Assembly: GCA_051004735.1 (NCBI GenBank)
Contig: JBPCKA010000075.1
Span: forward strand, 4,903 to 68,902
Direction: 5' to 3'
Source: Euzebya sp051004735
GTDB lineage: Bacteria; Actinomycetota; Nitriliruptoria; Euzebyales; Euzebyaceae
DNA: 64,000 bases
Within the stretch, counting starts at the first letter, position 1. The number at the start of each line of letters is the position of its first letter. The notes beneath the pieces were generated by a model, which did no database searches, was not told the origin of the DNA, and saw only the letters and a list, made by a program, of their open reading frames with translations. The position numbers and the translations under genes were made by a program. This document shows positions 17,900 through 25,866 of this stretch, one piece after another.

Positions 17900-18438
17900 C
17901 GGGCTTCCTGTCCAGATCGTCTGGTTTGCAAAGGTACCTGTGGAACGTGCAGGGGCAACGCTTCCATCCCCATGACACTCAGGCAGTTGGCAATCTGTAA
18001 TGCAAATACCTTGACTTGACTGCTCCTGGCAGGTAGTCGCCTGCGAATCCGGGTTGACGCGCGCGCGACTGGTTGGGCGTTAGGGCTATTTGTTTCTTGG
18101 ACTCGTTGTCCTCGGAAATGATCCATGGGGTTGGGCGTGACGCTGCCCGCATCGCCCAGCACGTGCACACACGACTCTTACAGAACGACTACCCGGCCGT
18201 ATCACGGGAGGATTCCGCGGCGTCCATGGGTTGAGCCCCACATGCTGCTGCATCCTCCCGCCCGACCAATTGGCCCGTCTGAGGGGGCGGTCCAACTGGA
18301 GGGCGGGATGGCTGCAGTCAGCATTCAGCAGACGGTGGGCAGGGGCGTAGGTGACCTCGTAGTAGCGCTGGGGAATCGGCCGAAGTCATACACCCGGGGG
18401 ACCTGCCCGGTCGCGCCCAGCGGATCGTCATTCATGCG
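17900..18438 (-). other. Intergenic region downstream of proC, no confident gene
   Basis: About 540 bp of noticeably more A/T-containing sequence between proC and the 94-residue gene. A frame at 17896-18168 (minus) and one at 18125-18589 (plus) are open but show no family, no ribosome site and unconvincing composition. Promoters for the gene at 17899 must lie near its right side. I see no tRNA or obvious structured RNA. Confidence 0.4.
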
Positions 18439-19284
18439 TTACTCCGCGCCCAGTTCCTTGGAGCGCAGCATGGCGGCCTCGATGGCGTTGAGGAAGGCCG
18501 CGCGGACCCGTTGCTCCTCAAGAACCCGGATCGCTGCGATGGTGGTCCCGCCCGGTGAGGTGACAGACTCCCGCAGTTCCACGGGATGACGACCGGTGTC
18601 GCGCAGCATCATCGCGCTGCCCATCATGGTCTGCACGATCAACTCGGTCGACACGTCCCGTGGCAGTCCCAGCAGAATGCCGGCGTCGATCATGGCTTCG
18701 GCCAGCAGGAAGAAGTAGGCGGGCCCGGACCCTGACAGGGCCGTCACCGCGTCCAGGTCCCCCTCCGGCAGGCGAACCACCCGTCCGACCTGACTCAGGA
18801 AGTTCTCGGCCAACAGCAGATGGGACTCCTCGGCATGGGCGCCCGGACTGATGGCACTCATGGCCTCATCCACCAACACCGGGACGTTGGACATGACCCG
18901 GACGACAGGGACTTCACCCAACGCCTTCTCAAAGCGTTTGGTCGGCGCGCCCGCGACAACCGAGATCACAGGTTCCCCGGCATGGATGTGACCGGCGATC
19001 TGATCGAACAGCCCGTCCAGGCTCTGCGGCTTGACGGCGATGACCACGATGTCGGCCCAGTCCGCCACGGCGGCAGAGTCGGTGGACACCTCGATGCCGT
19101 GTCCCTGGGTCAGCAACGCCGCACGGGTCTCGTGCCGGACGGTGGCCCGAACCTGATCAGTGGTGACGGCACCGCTGCGAAGCAGGCCGGACAGCAAGGC
19201 TTCGCCAAGCCGTCCCGCGCCCAGGATGCCGACGCGCCCCTGAATCGGGGTAGGTGCGGCGTTGTCCTGGCCTTGAATGGTCAT
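18439..19284 (-). CDS. proC: Pyrroline-5-carboxylate reductase
   Basis: A 281-residue enzyme of the last step of proline synthesis, reducing pyrroline-5-carboxylate with NAD(P)H. The N-terminal Rossmann turn is VGILGAGRLGEALLSGL near residue 18, then IVVIAVKPQ, ISVVAGAP and VRVMSNVPVLV. The C-terminal signature is TALSGSGPAYFFLLAEAMID and ESVTSPGGTTIAAI. It lies 12 nt after the YbjN gene, in an apparent mshA-ybjN-proC operon. Confidence 0.95.
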   Translation of the reverse strand: MTIQGQDNAAPTPIQGRVGILGAGRLGEALLSGLLRSGAVTTDQVRATVRHETRAALLTQGHGIEVSTDSAAVADWADIVVIAVKPQSLDGLFDQIAGHIHAGEPVISVVAGAPTKRFEKALGEVPVVRVMSNVPVLVDEAMSAISPGAHAEESHLLLAENFLSQVGRVVRLPEGDLDAVTALSGSGPAYFFLLAEAMIDAGILLGLPRDVSTELIVQTMMGSAMMLRDTGRHPVELRESVTSPGGTTIAAIRVLEEQRVRAAFLNAIEAAMLRSKELGAE

Positions 19285-19296
19285 ATCGAGTCCTTG

Positions 19297-19797
19297 TCAA
19301 CTGATCGGATTGCGACCCAGGCCTGCGCTGTGGCGCCAGGCCTGCTCACGTTCGATGTATCCCGCGAAGCCCAGTCGAAGCGCCGCGTTGTAGGTCTCAT
19401 CGGCAATGTTCAGCAGAGCACCTGCGATGCGGTCCATCTCTCCGGCGGTGACTGCCCTCAGAGGCACCACACCAACGATCATGATGTCACCCGAGTCATA
19501 CACGCAGAACCGCAGTAGGTAGGTGCGCTGGTTGCGGGTCAGCAACAGTCGATACAGCAGGTCGGCGTTTTCATCAGGCGCCCGCATGAAATGGGATTCA
19601 ACGATCAGCGTCTGGTCCCCGACTCCGAGGACCATGCCGATGGTCCGCTTGTTCTCACCGGTTAGGACGGTGGACCACGCCGCGTCTGTCTCCTGCCGCA
19701 CGTCCAGATCTTTCTGACTGTCAACCCAGGCCTGGATCGCCGCGATCGCGTCCTGACGTACGGACTGCTCATCAGGGCGTGGCATGGCCCCGATCAT
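19297..19797 (-). CDS. YbjN domain protein
   Basis: A YbjN-fold (type III secretion chaperone-like) protein of 166 residues from the ATG at 19797, which overlaps the mshA stop in ATGA; a second ATG at 19785 (MPRPDEQ) is also possible. Core segments are TVLTGENKRTIGMVLGVGD, LLYRLLLTRNQRTYLLRFCV and DIMIVGVVPL. In Mycobacterium a gene of this family also follows mshA (Rv0487, from memory), so the pair is conserved across distant actinobacteria. Its role in mycothiol synthesis is unproven. Confidence 0.85.
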   Translation of the reverse strand: MIGAMPRPDEQSVRQDAIAAIQAWVDSQKDLDVRQETDAAWSTVLTGENKRTIGMVLGVGDQTLIVESHFMRAPDENADLLYRLLLTRNQRTYLLRFCVYDSGDIMIVGVVPLRAVTAGEMDRIAGALLNIADETYNAALRLGFAGYIEREQAWRHSAGLGRNPIS

Positions 19798-21074
19798 GCT
19801 CCCTTTGCGACCAGATGGCGTGAGCCGGCGACGTGTGCGTATACCTCGATCGTCTTGGTGACCGTGGCCTCCCATGAGAAAGCCGAGGCACGACGCAGCC
19901 CGCGGACAGAGGCCGCGGCAGCAACATCGGGATCGGTGAGGTAGGGCCTGACCGCAGCGGCGAATGTCCCTGGGTCATGGACTGACACCAGGGTTCCGCC
20001 TCCCTCCTCGCCTGCCTGCACACCCAAGGCATGCCGCAGCCCACCGACGTCGGTGGCCACCACAGGGGTCCCGCACGCTTGGGCCTCCAAGGCCACCAGA
20101 CCGAAGCTCTCGCTGTGACTGGGCATCAGGACCACGTCAGCCGCGCGGTACAGCGCAGCCAGTTCCTCGTGCGCTCGGGGAGCCAGGAAGCCGACGTCCT
20201 CTGCCACACCCAGTTCGGCGGCCAGCGCCATGAGACCTGGCTGATCGACAACTCCCGGACCGTTTCCGCTGGGTCCCCCAACCAGTACCAGCCGGACGCG
20301 GGGCTCCCCCGGGCGGCTGGTCCGTTTCAACTCTGCCAGTGTCCGCACCGCGGTGTCGGGGGCCTTCAGCGGCTGGAGCCGCCCCACGAACAAGATGATC
20401 TTGCAGTCACCGCGAGGGTTCAGCAGGTCAGCTGTCCACGCTCGGTCGGCCCGCGGGTTGAAAACCTCCAGGTCAACGCCGGGCTCGACCACGTGGACCT
20501 GGCTGGCTCCCATCTGGCGGCGCAGAAACGTGCTCTCCTGTGGACTGGGGGCGATGATCGCATCCGCGTCCACCGCGATCCGGCTCTCTGCCGCCAGTCG
20601 CAGCGGTGACTCGGGTGTGTCGCCCGGAGCCAGCGTGGCGTTTTTCTGTCGCGCCAGCGTGTGAAACGTCTGAATCAGCGGCGTGCCCAGACGTCGGCGT
20701 GCGCGTGCGCCGACCCATCCACCCATCCAGTAGTGGCCATGGAACACCTGGATCTGGTCCGCGGCCGGGTGCGCGGCCAGACCCAGATAAAACGCGCACA
20801 GGTGGGTCGCCAACTCCGACTTGCGGGCATCCAGTGGGCCCGCCTCGATGTGGTGCACGGAAAGTCCGGGCATGACCGGCACGGTTGCGGGGATGTCTGC
20901 CGAGGGACGGCGGGTGAAGACATCGACCTGGATGCCCCTGGCGGCCAGCCCTCGCGCGACGTTGTCGACATAGACATTCAGCCCGCCCGCGTCACCGCTG
21001 CCGGCCTGGGCTAACGGCGAGGTATGGACTGCGATCAGTCCTACCCGCTGAATCGTCCCAAAGGAGGTGGTCAT
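19794..21074 (-). CDS. mshA: D-inositol-3-phosphate glycosyltransferase, first step of mycothiol synthesis
   Basis: A 426-residue GT-B (GT4) glycosyltransferase that joins GlcNAc from UDP-GlcNAc to inositol-3-phosphate. Diagnostic segments are VHTSPLAQAGSGDAGGLNVY at residues 16-35, VFHGHYWMGG, IAPSPQESTFLRRQMGAS, ILFVGRLQPLKAPD, PSHSESFGLVALEAQACGTP and VATDVGGL. I use the ATG at 21074 (MTTSFGTIQR); the longer frame lacks homology. With mshD in the same window it indicates mycothiol as the main thiol. Confidence 0.94.
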   Translation of the reverse strand: MTTSFGTIQRVGLIAVHTSPLAQAGSGDAGGLNVYVDNVARGLAARGIQVDVFTRRPSADIPATVPVMPGLSVHHIEAGPLDARKSELATHLCAFYLGLAAHPAADQIQVFHGHYWMGGWVGARARRRLGTPLIQTFHTLARQKNATLAPGDTPESPLRLAAESRIAVDADAIIAPSPQESTFLRRQMGASQVHVVEPGVDLEVFNPRADRAWTADLLNPRGDCKIILFVGRLQPLKAPDTAVRTLAELKRTSRPGEPRVRLVLVGGPSGNGPGVVDQPGLMALAAELGVAEDVGFLAPRAHEELAALYRAADVVLMPSHSESFGLVALEAQACGTPVVATDVGGLRHALGVQAGEEGGGTLVSVHDPGTFAAAVRPYLTDPDVAAAASVRGLRRASAFSWEATVTKTIEVYAHVAGSRHLVAKGA

Positions 21075-21237
21075 ACGTGGTGAAGGGTCCGCTATGTGAG
21101 TGACGGCTTGGGCTGGCAAGTCTGCCGACCCGTTGTTGGTGCGGCAGCACGGCTGCACCAGCGTAGTCGTCGCGCCGCAGCAAGCAGCGCGGAGTCCGCG
21201 CAGGCAGACGCCGCCTGACCTCCTTACGCCCTACACA

Positions 21238-21277
21238 CGCCGAACCCCACCGCGGCGGGTAGCGGTGGGGTTTGGCG
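21238..21277. terminator. Strong hairpin, probable terminator of the hbhA-like gene
   Basis: Arms 21238-21253 and 21262-21277 pair over 16 bp with one G-U, including the perfect 11-bp core AACCCCACCGC with its complement, around an 8-nt loop. It lies between the mshA start and the 3' end of the hbhA-like gene. No long U tract follows, which is usual in high-GC actinobacteria. Confidence 0.7.
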
Positions 21278-21405
21278 ATGTGTGGTTCGTGGCCCACCAC
21301 GACGGTGAGTCCGATCACGCTGCACGTCCCTGGAGGGCATCGGGGTCGTGCGTGGTGATCGGCCGATGGGAATGTGGCGGCCGGGAGGTGGCTTCGTGAC
21401 TAGCC

Positions 21406-21990
21406 TTAGGCGGAGCGGCGGTTGCCGATGCGACCGGTGGCGCCTTCGATGGCGTTTTGGCCCAGTTCGACGGCCTTGCGGATGCTGGTGACCGCACCCT
21501 TGACCTGACTGCGAGCGTTGTCGGTCTGCGACATCGCCCTTTTGGTGGCGGGTGCCTGGGTGATCGATTTGACGACCTTGCGGCCGCGTGTGGCGTAGGA
21601 GTCGAACTCCTTGCGGACAGTCTCGAAGCTGCTGTTCAGCTCCGCCTGCAACTTCGCGGGGGCTTCCTTCACGAAGGTCTGGGCCTTGGCCGGGGCGACC
21701 TTGACCAGTTCCGCAGTCTTCTCCGCACGCTGCTTGCGCGCAGTCTCAAGACGCTGCGGCAGAACCCGCGCGATCTCGACGGCATAGTCGCCGGCGCCCA
21801 GGGTGGCGTAGGCCGAGTCGGTGACGACAGCCTTGACGTCCAGGGACCCGAGGGTCAGGCCGGCGTCGGACTTCTTGGCCGTGCTGGTCTTGGTGGCGCT
21901 GGTCTTGGTGGCGCTGGTCTTGGTGGTCGCAGCCTTGGTGATGCGGGTGGAGGCGGGAACCTTCTTGGCGGTCTTCTTGGCCGTGGCCAT
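21406..21990 (-). CDS. HbhA-like coiled-coil protein with Lys/Thr/Ala-rich N-terminus
   Basis: A 194-residue protein. Residues 1-42 are a Lys/Ala/Thr tract with repeated TKTSA units (DNA or polyanion binding likely). A long helical coiled-coil follows (ARVLPQRLETARKQRAEKT, then APAKLQAELNSSFETVRKEF). The architecture and the neighbouring XRE gene match mycobacterial hbhA (Rv0474-Rv0475, from memory), but there the Lys/Ala/Pro tract is C-terminal, so the basic tail is at the opposite end here. A strong hairpin lies downstream. Confidence 0.72.
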   Translation of the reverse strand: MATAKKTAKKVPASTRITKAATTKTSATKTSATKTSTAKKSDAGLTLGSLDVKAVVTDSAYATLGAGDYAVEIARVLPQRLETARKQRAEKTAELVKVAPAKAQTFVKEAPAKLQAELNSSFETVRKEFDSYATRGRKVVKSITQAPATKRAMSQTDNARSQVKGAVTSIRKAVELGQNAIEGATGRIGNRRSA

Positions 21991-22065
21991 AGCATTTTCT
22001 CCTTGGGTGGAACTATCCCTTGACGGGACAGGGGGATATTTCGGGTCAGATTGGATGGCTGGGAT

Positions 22066-22545
22066 TCAGCCTGTGGCGTGCGGTTCCTCGTCGCCCTGGG
22101 TCTTGCCAGGTGGCGCGGTCTTTGCACCCGCGAAGGACCGGTAGACCTCCAACAGCGCATGGCGCTGGGTCTCGTTGAGGGTCGGGTCGGCCATGATGGC
22201 TGCGGGAAGGTCACCCTCGCGTTCTTCGAGGATGCCGGCCTTCACATACAGGGTTTCGGCACTGATTCGCAGGGCCTTGGCCAGGGCCTGCAGGATCTCG
22301 GCGGACGGCTTGCGCAGTCCACGCTCGATCTGAGACAGGTAGGGGTTGCTGACGCCGGCACGCTTTGCCAGGTTGCGGCCCGACAGTTTCGCGTGCTCAC
22401 GTTGTTCTCGAATGAACGACCCCAACTCACGAACCCGACGGTCGGCCTCGCTGGTGGCCTCACGCACCGTCTGCTCAGCGGCTTCGGTGACGTCGCTGAC
22501 GGTCTCCCTGGCTGCGTTGAGGGCCTTCTTAGGATCGACCATCAT
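22066..22545 (-). CDS. XRE-family transcriptional regulator (Rv0474-like)
   Basis: A 159-residue protein starting at the ATG at 22545 behind AGGAGGT seven bases upstream. Residues 1-40 are a helical, acidic lead. A cro/C1-type HTH covers roughly 46-105, read in LSGRNLAKRAGVSNPYLSQI and ERGLRKPSAEILQALAKAL. The C-terminus is acidic and flexible. It precedes the HbhA-like gene with the same orientation, as in Mycobacterium, and may control that gene. Confidence 0.85.
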   Translation of the reverse strand: MMVDPKKALNAARETVSDVTEAAEQTVREATSEADRRVRELGSFIREQREHAKLSGRNLAKRAGVSNPYLSQIERGLRKPSAEILQALAKALRISAETLYVKAGILEEREGDLPAAIMADPTLNETQRHALLEVYRSFAGAKTAPPGKTQGDEEPHATG

Positions 22546-22579
22546 CTCCGTCACCTCCTGGTGTTCGGTTGCTGTGCTT

Positions 22580-22671
22580 GCTGTACTATAAATAACGTTA
22601 GCAGCTGCAAGCACTGCGTGCAATGCCGTACAGGATGTACACATCGTACGTTTTACGGCTAGGATGGGCGT
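22580..22671. promoter_or_regulatory. Divergent promoter/operator region of the XRE gene and the toxin-antitoxin pair
   Basis: Unusually A/T-rich. On the minus strand a TATAGT -10-like box (complement of 22585-22590) has TGCTTG 17 nt upstream. On the plus strand TAGGAT (22660-22665) lies six bases before the antitoxin ATG at 22672, with TGTACA at 22636-22641 as a possible -35. That places the start at or next to the ATG, implying a leaderless mRNA. The symmetric string GATGT-AC-ACATC (22635-22646) overlaps the -35 and may be the antitoxin operator. Confidence 0.45.
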
Positions 22672-23082
22672 ATGAGCACGCTGTTGACCACGACGCAGGT
22701 CCGCGACTCGTTCGCGGACACCTTGGACCGCGCCGGCCGGGGGCTCCCCGTCGGTATCGACCGGCGCCTAGGGGTGATCGCGCTGCTGCCCGCCGGGCGG
22801 CTCGCAGAGGCACTGCGTTCCTCCACGCTGGTGCCGCGTCCAGAGCTCTTCTGCGAGGAGGGGGTGTGGGTCGCCTCGATCCCCGATGCGCCCGTGGCGG
22901 CGGAGGCTGGTGACATGGAGGCAGCCATCGACGAGCTGGTCGAGGCACTGCGTGAGTTCGCCGATGACTGGTCCGCCCGGCTGCACACCGCCCCGAACCA
23001 CGCCCGCTGGTGGGCACTCGTGCAGATGGTGTCGTTCAGCACCGACGAACAGCTCAAGAACTGGGTGACCAGGACCGGATGA
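22672..23082 (+). CDS. Antitoxin combining a Phd/YefM-like N-terminus with a HicB-like C-terminus
   Basis: A 136-residue protein. Residues 1-50 (STLLTTTQVRDSFADTLDRA, then VIALLPAGRLAEAL) look like a Phd/YefM DNA-binding antitoxin domain. Residues 62-100 (EEGVWVASIPDAPVAAEAGD, then MEAAIDELVEALREFADDW) match the HicB pattern of a beta strand, Gly-Asp turn and long helix. It overlaps the next gene in ATGA, the usual antitoxin-toxin coupling. The promoter suggests leaderless translation. Both domain calls are by eye. Confidence 0.7.
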   Translation: MSTLLTTTQVRDSFADTLDRAGRGLPVGIDRRLGVIALLPAGRLAEALRSSTLVPRPELFCEEGVWVASIPDAPVAAEAGDMEAAIDELVEALREFADDWSARLHTAPNHARWWALVQMVSFSTDEQLKNWVTRTG

Positions 23083-23510
23083 CCAACTGGACCACCGCGA
23101 CCCGCAAGGACCACCTGCGCTTCTGTGAGGTCGAGGGTTGGACGGAGGTCCGCAACGCCAAGGGCAGCACCGGGTCGCACCACATCACGCTCGAGCTGGC
23201 CCTCCACGATGGCGAGATGTTGGCCACCCGTGTCTCCCACCCCCCGGACCGCACCGACTACAGCAGGGGCCTGTGGACCCGGATCCTGCGCGACCAACTC
23301 CAGGTGACCGACGCGCAGTTCTGGGCTACGGTCAACGACGGGGTCCCGTCGGATCGTTCGAGCGAGGAGCCAGATGGTGGGGGAAGGCTCCCGGCGGAGA
23401 TCGCATGGATGCTCCGTACCCGTGTCGGACTCGCCGAATCCGAGATCGCCGAGATGAGCAAGGACCAGGCGGTAGAAAGGCTCAACAGGTTCTGGGCCGA
23501 AGGGTCCTGA
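23079..23510 (+). CDS. HicA-like toxin with C-terminal extension
   Basis: A 143-residue protein starting in the ATGA overlap. Residues 16-90 follow the HicA dsRNA-binding-like pattern: CEVEGWTEVRNAKGSTGSHH with the expected catalytic His at 34 or 35, a strand, TRVSHP, then WTRILRDQLQVTDAQFW. HicA toxins are mRNA interferases of about 60 residues. This one carries about 50 further residues rich in acidic helix (LAESEIAEMSKDQAVERLNR). Similar actinobacterial proteins are sometimes called cytotoxic translational repressors. Activity is inferred. Confidence 0.65.
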   Translation: MTNWTTATRKDHLRFCEVEGWTEVRNAKGSTGSHHITLELALHDGEMLATRVSHPPDRTDYSRGLWTRILRDQLQVTDAQFWATVNDGVPSDRSSEEPDGGGRLPAEIAWMLRTRVGLAESEIAEMSKDQAVERLNRFWAEGS

Positions 23511-23597
23511 CCCATTTGAGCCGCTCTGACAGCGCCGGGCCAGGCGACCTGCCGGCGATAACACAGTTGCCGCAGAACACCCGGCGCCCCGACGCAC

Positions 23598-24587
23598 TCA
23601 GCTCAGGCCAAACTCCGCGGTGACAAAGGAGGCGATACCGGGGGTGGCCGTGATGTGTCCCTGAAGCTGATCGCCGCCAAAGACTGGCGTACGAAGTAGG
23701 TCGGTCGGGACGACCGCCCCAAGCGCGTGAAGGACGGCAGCTGCCAGCGGTCCCGCCGCTCGGTCGCCGCCGTCCAGGACCTTCACCGACACACCCAGGG
23801 GGCCGTGGGTGGGATGCGAGAAACCGCACGCCATGACCCCATCCGCACCGCGTTTGGCCACCACCCGGGCGTCGTTGAACATCAGATCGGTGTCGGACAG
23901 GCCGGGCCCCCCGATCAGTTCAGGATAGGTCAGCATGGCATCGCGGACGGCCGCGAGTCCGGGTTCTTTCCCGGCATGAAGGCGCGCGAATCCCCGGGCC
24001 AGGGCAGTGCTTGAGCACCTCCACGCTGGTGCGCCGCACCCATCGATGCCCGGTCCTTCCGGTGGCTCGCCCAGTACCTCCTGCAGGACGCGTTGGATAC
24101 GTGACTGCAACGGTGAGTCCGGATCCAGATAGCTGGCGGCATCCCCACCGGTGGTGTGCGCCCACAGCATCGCGGCGTGCTTCCCCGAGCAGTTGTGCGA
24201 CAACGTGGTCTTCGCCTGGAGACTGGCCCGAACCTCCTCATCCAGCGGCCAACTGGGCGGGCACCGTAACGCGCTCTCATCCAGGTTCGCATCAGCCAGT
24301 AGCGCCGCGGCCTCGACTTGGTGGGTGTCGCTGCCGCTGTGGCTGGCGCTGGCCATGGCCAGTTGGACTGGGTTCATGTCGACCCCTGCCTGAGCCAGCT
24401 GTTCCCGAATGGCAACGGCCTGCAGCGGCTTCAAGGACGATCGAGGGTAGATCCGTGCATCGGGTGCCCCACTGACGGTGATGGGGTCGCCGTGCGGGGG
24501 GCACACGACCACCGTGGCGTGATGGACGGACTCCACGACCCCGCCGCGGGTGACGACGACGGCCGGCTGATCGGCCTGTTGGGACAT
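23598..24587 (-). CDS. L-asparaginase II family protein
   Basis: A 329-residue enzyme of the Rhizobium etli-type asparaginase family, unrelated to the classical type I/II enzymes. Motifs are ARIYPRSSLKPLQA near residue 45 with the conserved Ser-Lys, LSHNCSGKHAAML near 130 and GIDGCGAPAW near 175, where the Cys residues are conserved. It would hydrolyse asparagine to aspartate and ammonia. It is followed by 6 nt and preceded by the RsiG-like gene on the same strand. Confidence 0.85.
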   Translation of the reverse strand: MSQQADQPAVVVTRGGVVESVHHATVVVCPPHGDPITVSGAPDARIYPRSSLKPLQAVAIREQLAQAGVDMNPVQLAMASASHSGSDTHQVEAAALLADANLDESALRCPPSWPLDEEVRASLQAKTTLSHNCSGKHAAMLWAHTTGGDAASYLDPDSPLQSRIQRVLQEVLGEPPEGPGIDGCGAPAWRCSSTALARGFARLHAGKEPGLAAVRDAMLTYPELIGGPGLSDTDLMFNDARVVAKRGADGVMACGFSHPTHGPLGVSVKVLDGGDRAAGPLAAAVLHALGAVVPTDLLRTPVFGGDQLQGHITATPGIASFVTAEFGLS

Positions 24588-24593
24588 CGACGG

Positions 24594-25145
24594 TCAGGGG
24601 GAGGGTCGGGGTACGACCTCGTGGACTGATGCCGCGCCGTCTCGGTACCGTGCGATGAGTTCTGACTGCAGGCGGTCCAGGTGATCCAGAACCGTTCGCC
24701 TCATGGCCGAGATCGCCTCTTCCTCCTGCGCCAGTCTGGTGACCACCGTGACCAACTCGTCGTCGGTCAGATCGGGCAGGCGACTGAGTGGAACCTCATC
24801 AAGCACTCGATCCCCACGCCGACGGCCCAGAGGCCCCGACGGTGAATAGATCTCCGCGTTTCCGACCGAGCGAACCGGGCCGCCTGAGGGTTGGTCGGCA
24901 AGGATCTGGCTCAAGGTCGTGACAAGCGACGATTCCGTGCCGGAGCCCCGGCGGTGTAGTTCTGCCTTAGCGATGTCCAACTGTCCGTGGAGCAGCCGTC
25001 GGGCGTAGGACAGCCTGGCTTCCTCCTCGCGACAGTCATCACGCATGGACCGAACCTCCGCAGGGGTCCGTGAGGCAAGCGAATCCAAGAAGTCATCGCT
25101 GATCACGCGGTCGATGCGCCGGCGGAACGGTTCTGAATCGGTCAT
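24594..25145 (-). CDS. RsiG-like anti-sigma factor with two c-di-GMP motif-like helices
   Basis: A 183-residue helical protein of the RsiG (AmfC) type. In Streptomyces, RsiG binds sigma WhiG only when loaded with c-di-GMP, through a repeated motif E-x3-S-x2-R-x3-Q-x3-D. Here the first copy is E42, S46, R49, H53, D57 and the second is E142, S146, R149, L153, D157. The spacing is exact, but Gln is replaced by His and Leu. No sigma factor gene is in the window. Whether c-di-GMP still binds is open. Confidence 0.78.
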   Translation of the reverse strand: MTDSEPFRRRIDRVISDDFLDSLASRTPAEVRSMRDDCREEEARLSYARRLLHGQLDIAKAELHRRGSGTESSLVTTLSQILADQPSGGPVRSVGNAEIYSPSGPLGRRRGDRVLDEVPLSRLPDLTDDELVTVVTRLAQEEEAISAMRRTVLDHLDRLQSELIARYRDGAASVHEVVPRPSP

Positions 25146-25280
25146 GGCCCGTCGTTACTCTACCGACATAACGCGGCTGCGACGGGATAGGGGTTCACCG
25201 GGTCGCCGTCGGCGGGGTGGAACTGCCAAAGCTTGAGTCCACGGATCAGGACGGTGGCAAGAAGTGCCTGCGGGACCGCT
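25146..25280. other. Short intergenic region
   Basis: Between the RsiG-like gene and ppa. Contains no convincing frame. The RsiG-like gene promoter and ppa 3' end must share it. Confidence 0.4.
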
Positions 25281-25805
25281 TCAGGCGCGGGTGATCCCGG
25301 CATCGCCTGGCATCAGCGGTCGGCGGTCAAGGCTGGCGAACCTCTGGATGTCCTCCTCGATCTGGGCCAAAGCCGCCGCGCGGTCGCGGAAACCTTCGAC
25401 AGTCACCCGCTTGCGTTCCAGATCCTTGTAGACGCTGAAGAAGTGCTGCACCTCGTCCAGGACGTGCGGCGGCAGATCCTTCAGGTCACCAACCTGCGCC
25501 CACCGCGGGTCCGCATCGGCGACCGTGATGATCTTGGCATCCCGCCCCTTGTCATCGGTCATATCGAAGACGCCCACCACCCGTCCGGTGATCGTGCAGC
25601 CGGGAAACGTGGGCTCGCCCAACAGCACCAATGCGTCAAGCGGATCGTTGTCACCTGACCAGGTATTCGGGATGAACCCGTAGTCGCCGGGATAATGCAC
25701 CGAGGAGAACAACATCCGGTCAAGCCGAAATCCGCCGCTGTGGTGGTCCCACTCGTATTTGTTTCGAGAGCCGTTGGGGATTTCCACGAAGACCTCTACC
25801 GTCAT
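25281..25805 (-). CDS. ppa: Inorganic pyrophosphatase
   Basis: A 174-residue family I soluble pyrophosphatase. The active-site sequence YEWDHHSGGFRLDRMLFSSV precedes the signature YPGDYGFIPNTWSGDNDPLD with the metal-binding Asp triplet. KRVTVEGF lies in the C-terminal helix region. It converts pyrophosphate to phosphate, pulling biosynthetic reactions forward. Located 61 bp downstream of ygfZ on the same strand. Confidence 0.95.
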   Translation of the reverse strand: MTVEVFVEIPNGSRNKYEWDHHSGGFRLDRMLFSSVHYPGDYGFIPNTWSGDNDPLDALVLLGEPTFPGCTITGRVVGVFDMTDDKGRDAKIITVADADPRWAQVGDLKDLPPHVLDEVQHFFSVYKDLERKRVTVEGFRDRAAALAQIEEDIQRFASLDRRPLMPGDAGITRA

Positions 25806-25866
25806 TGCACCTCCATGTCACCGTTGGGATGGGCCCGGTTGCGATGCATGACCCGGCTCGGCCGGG

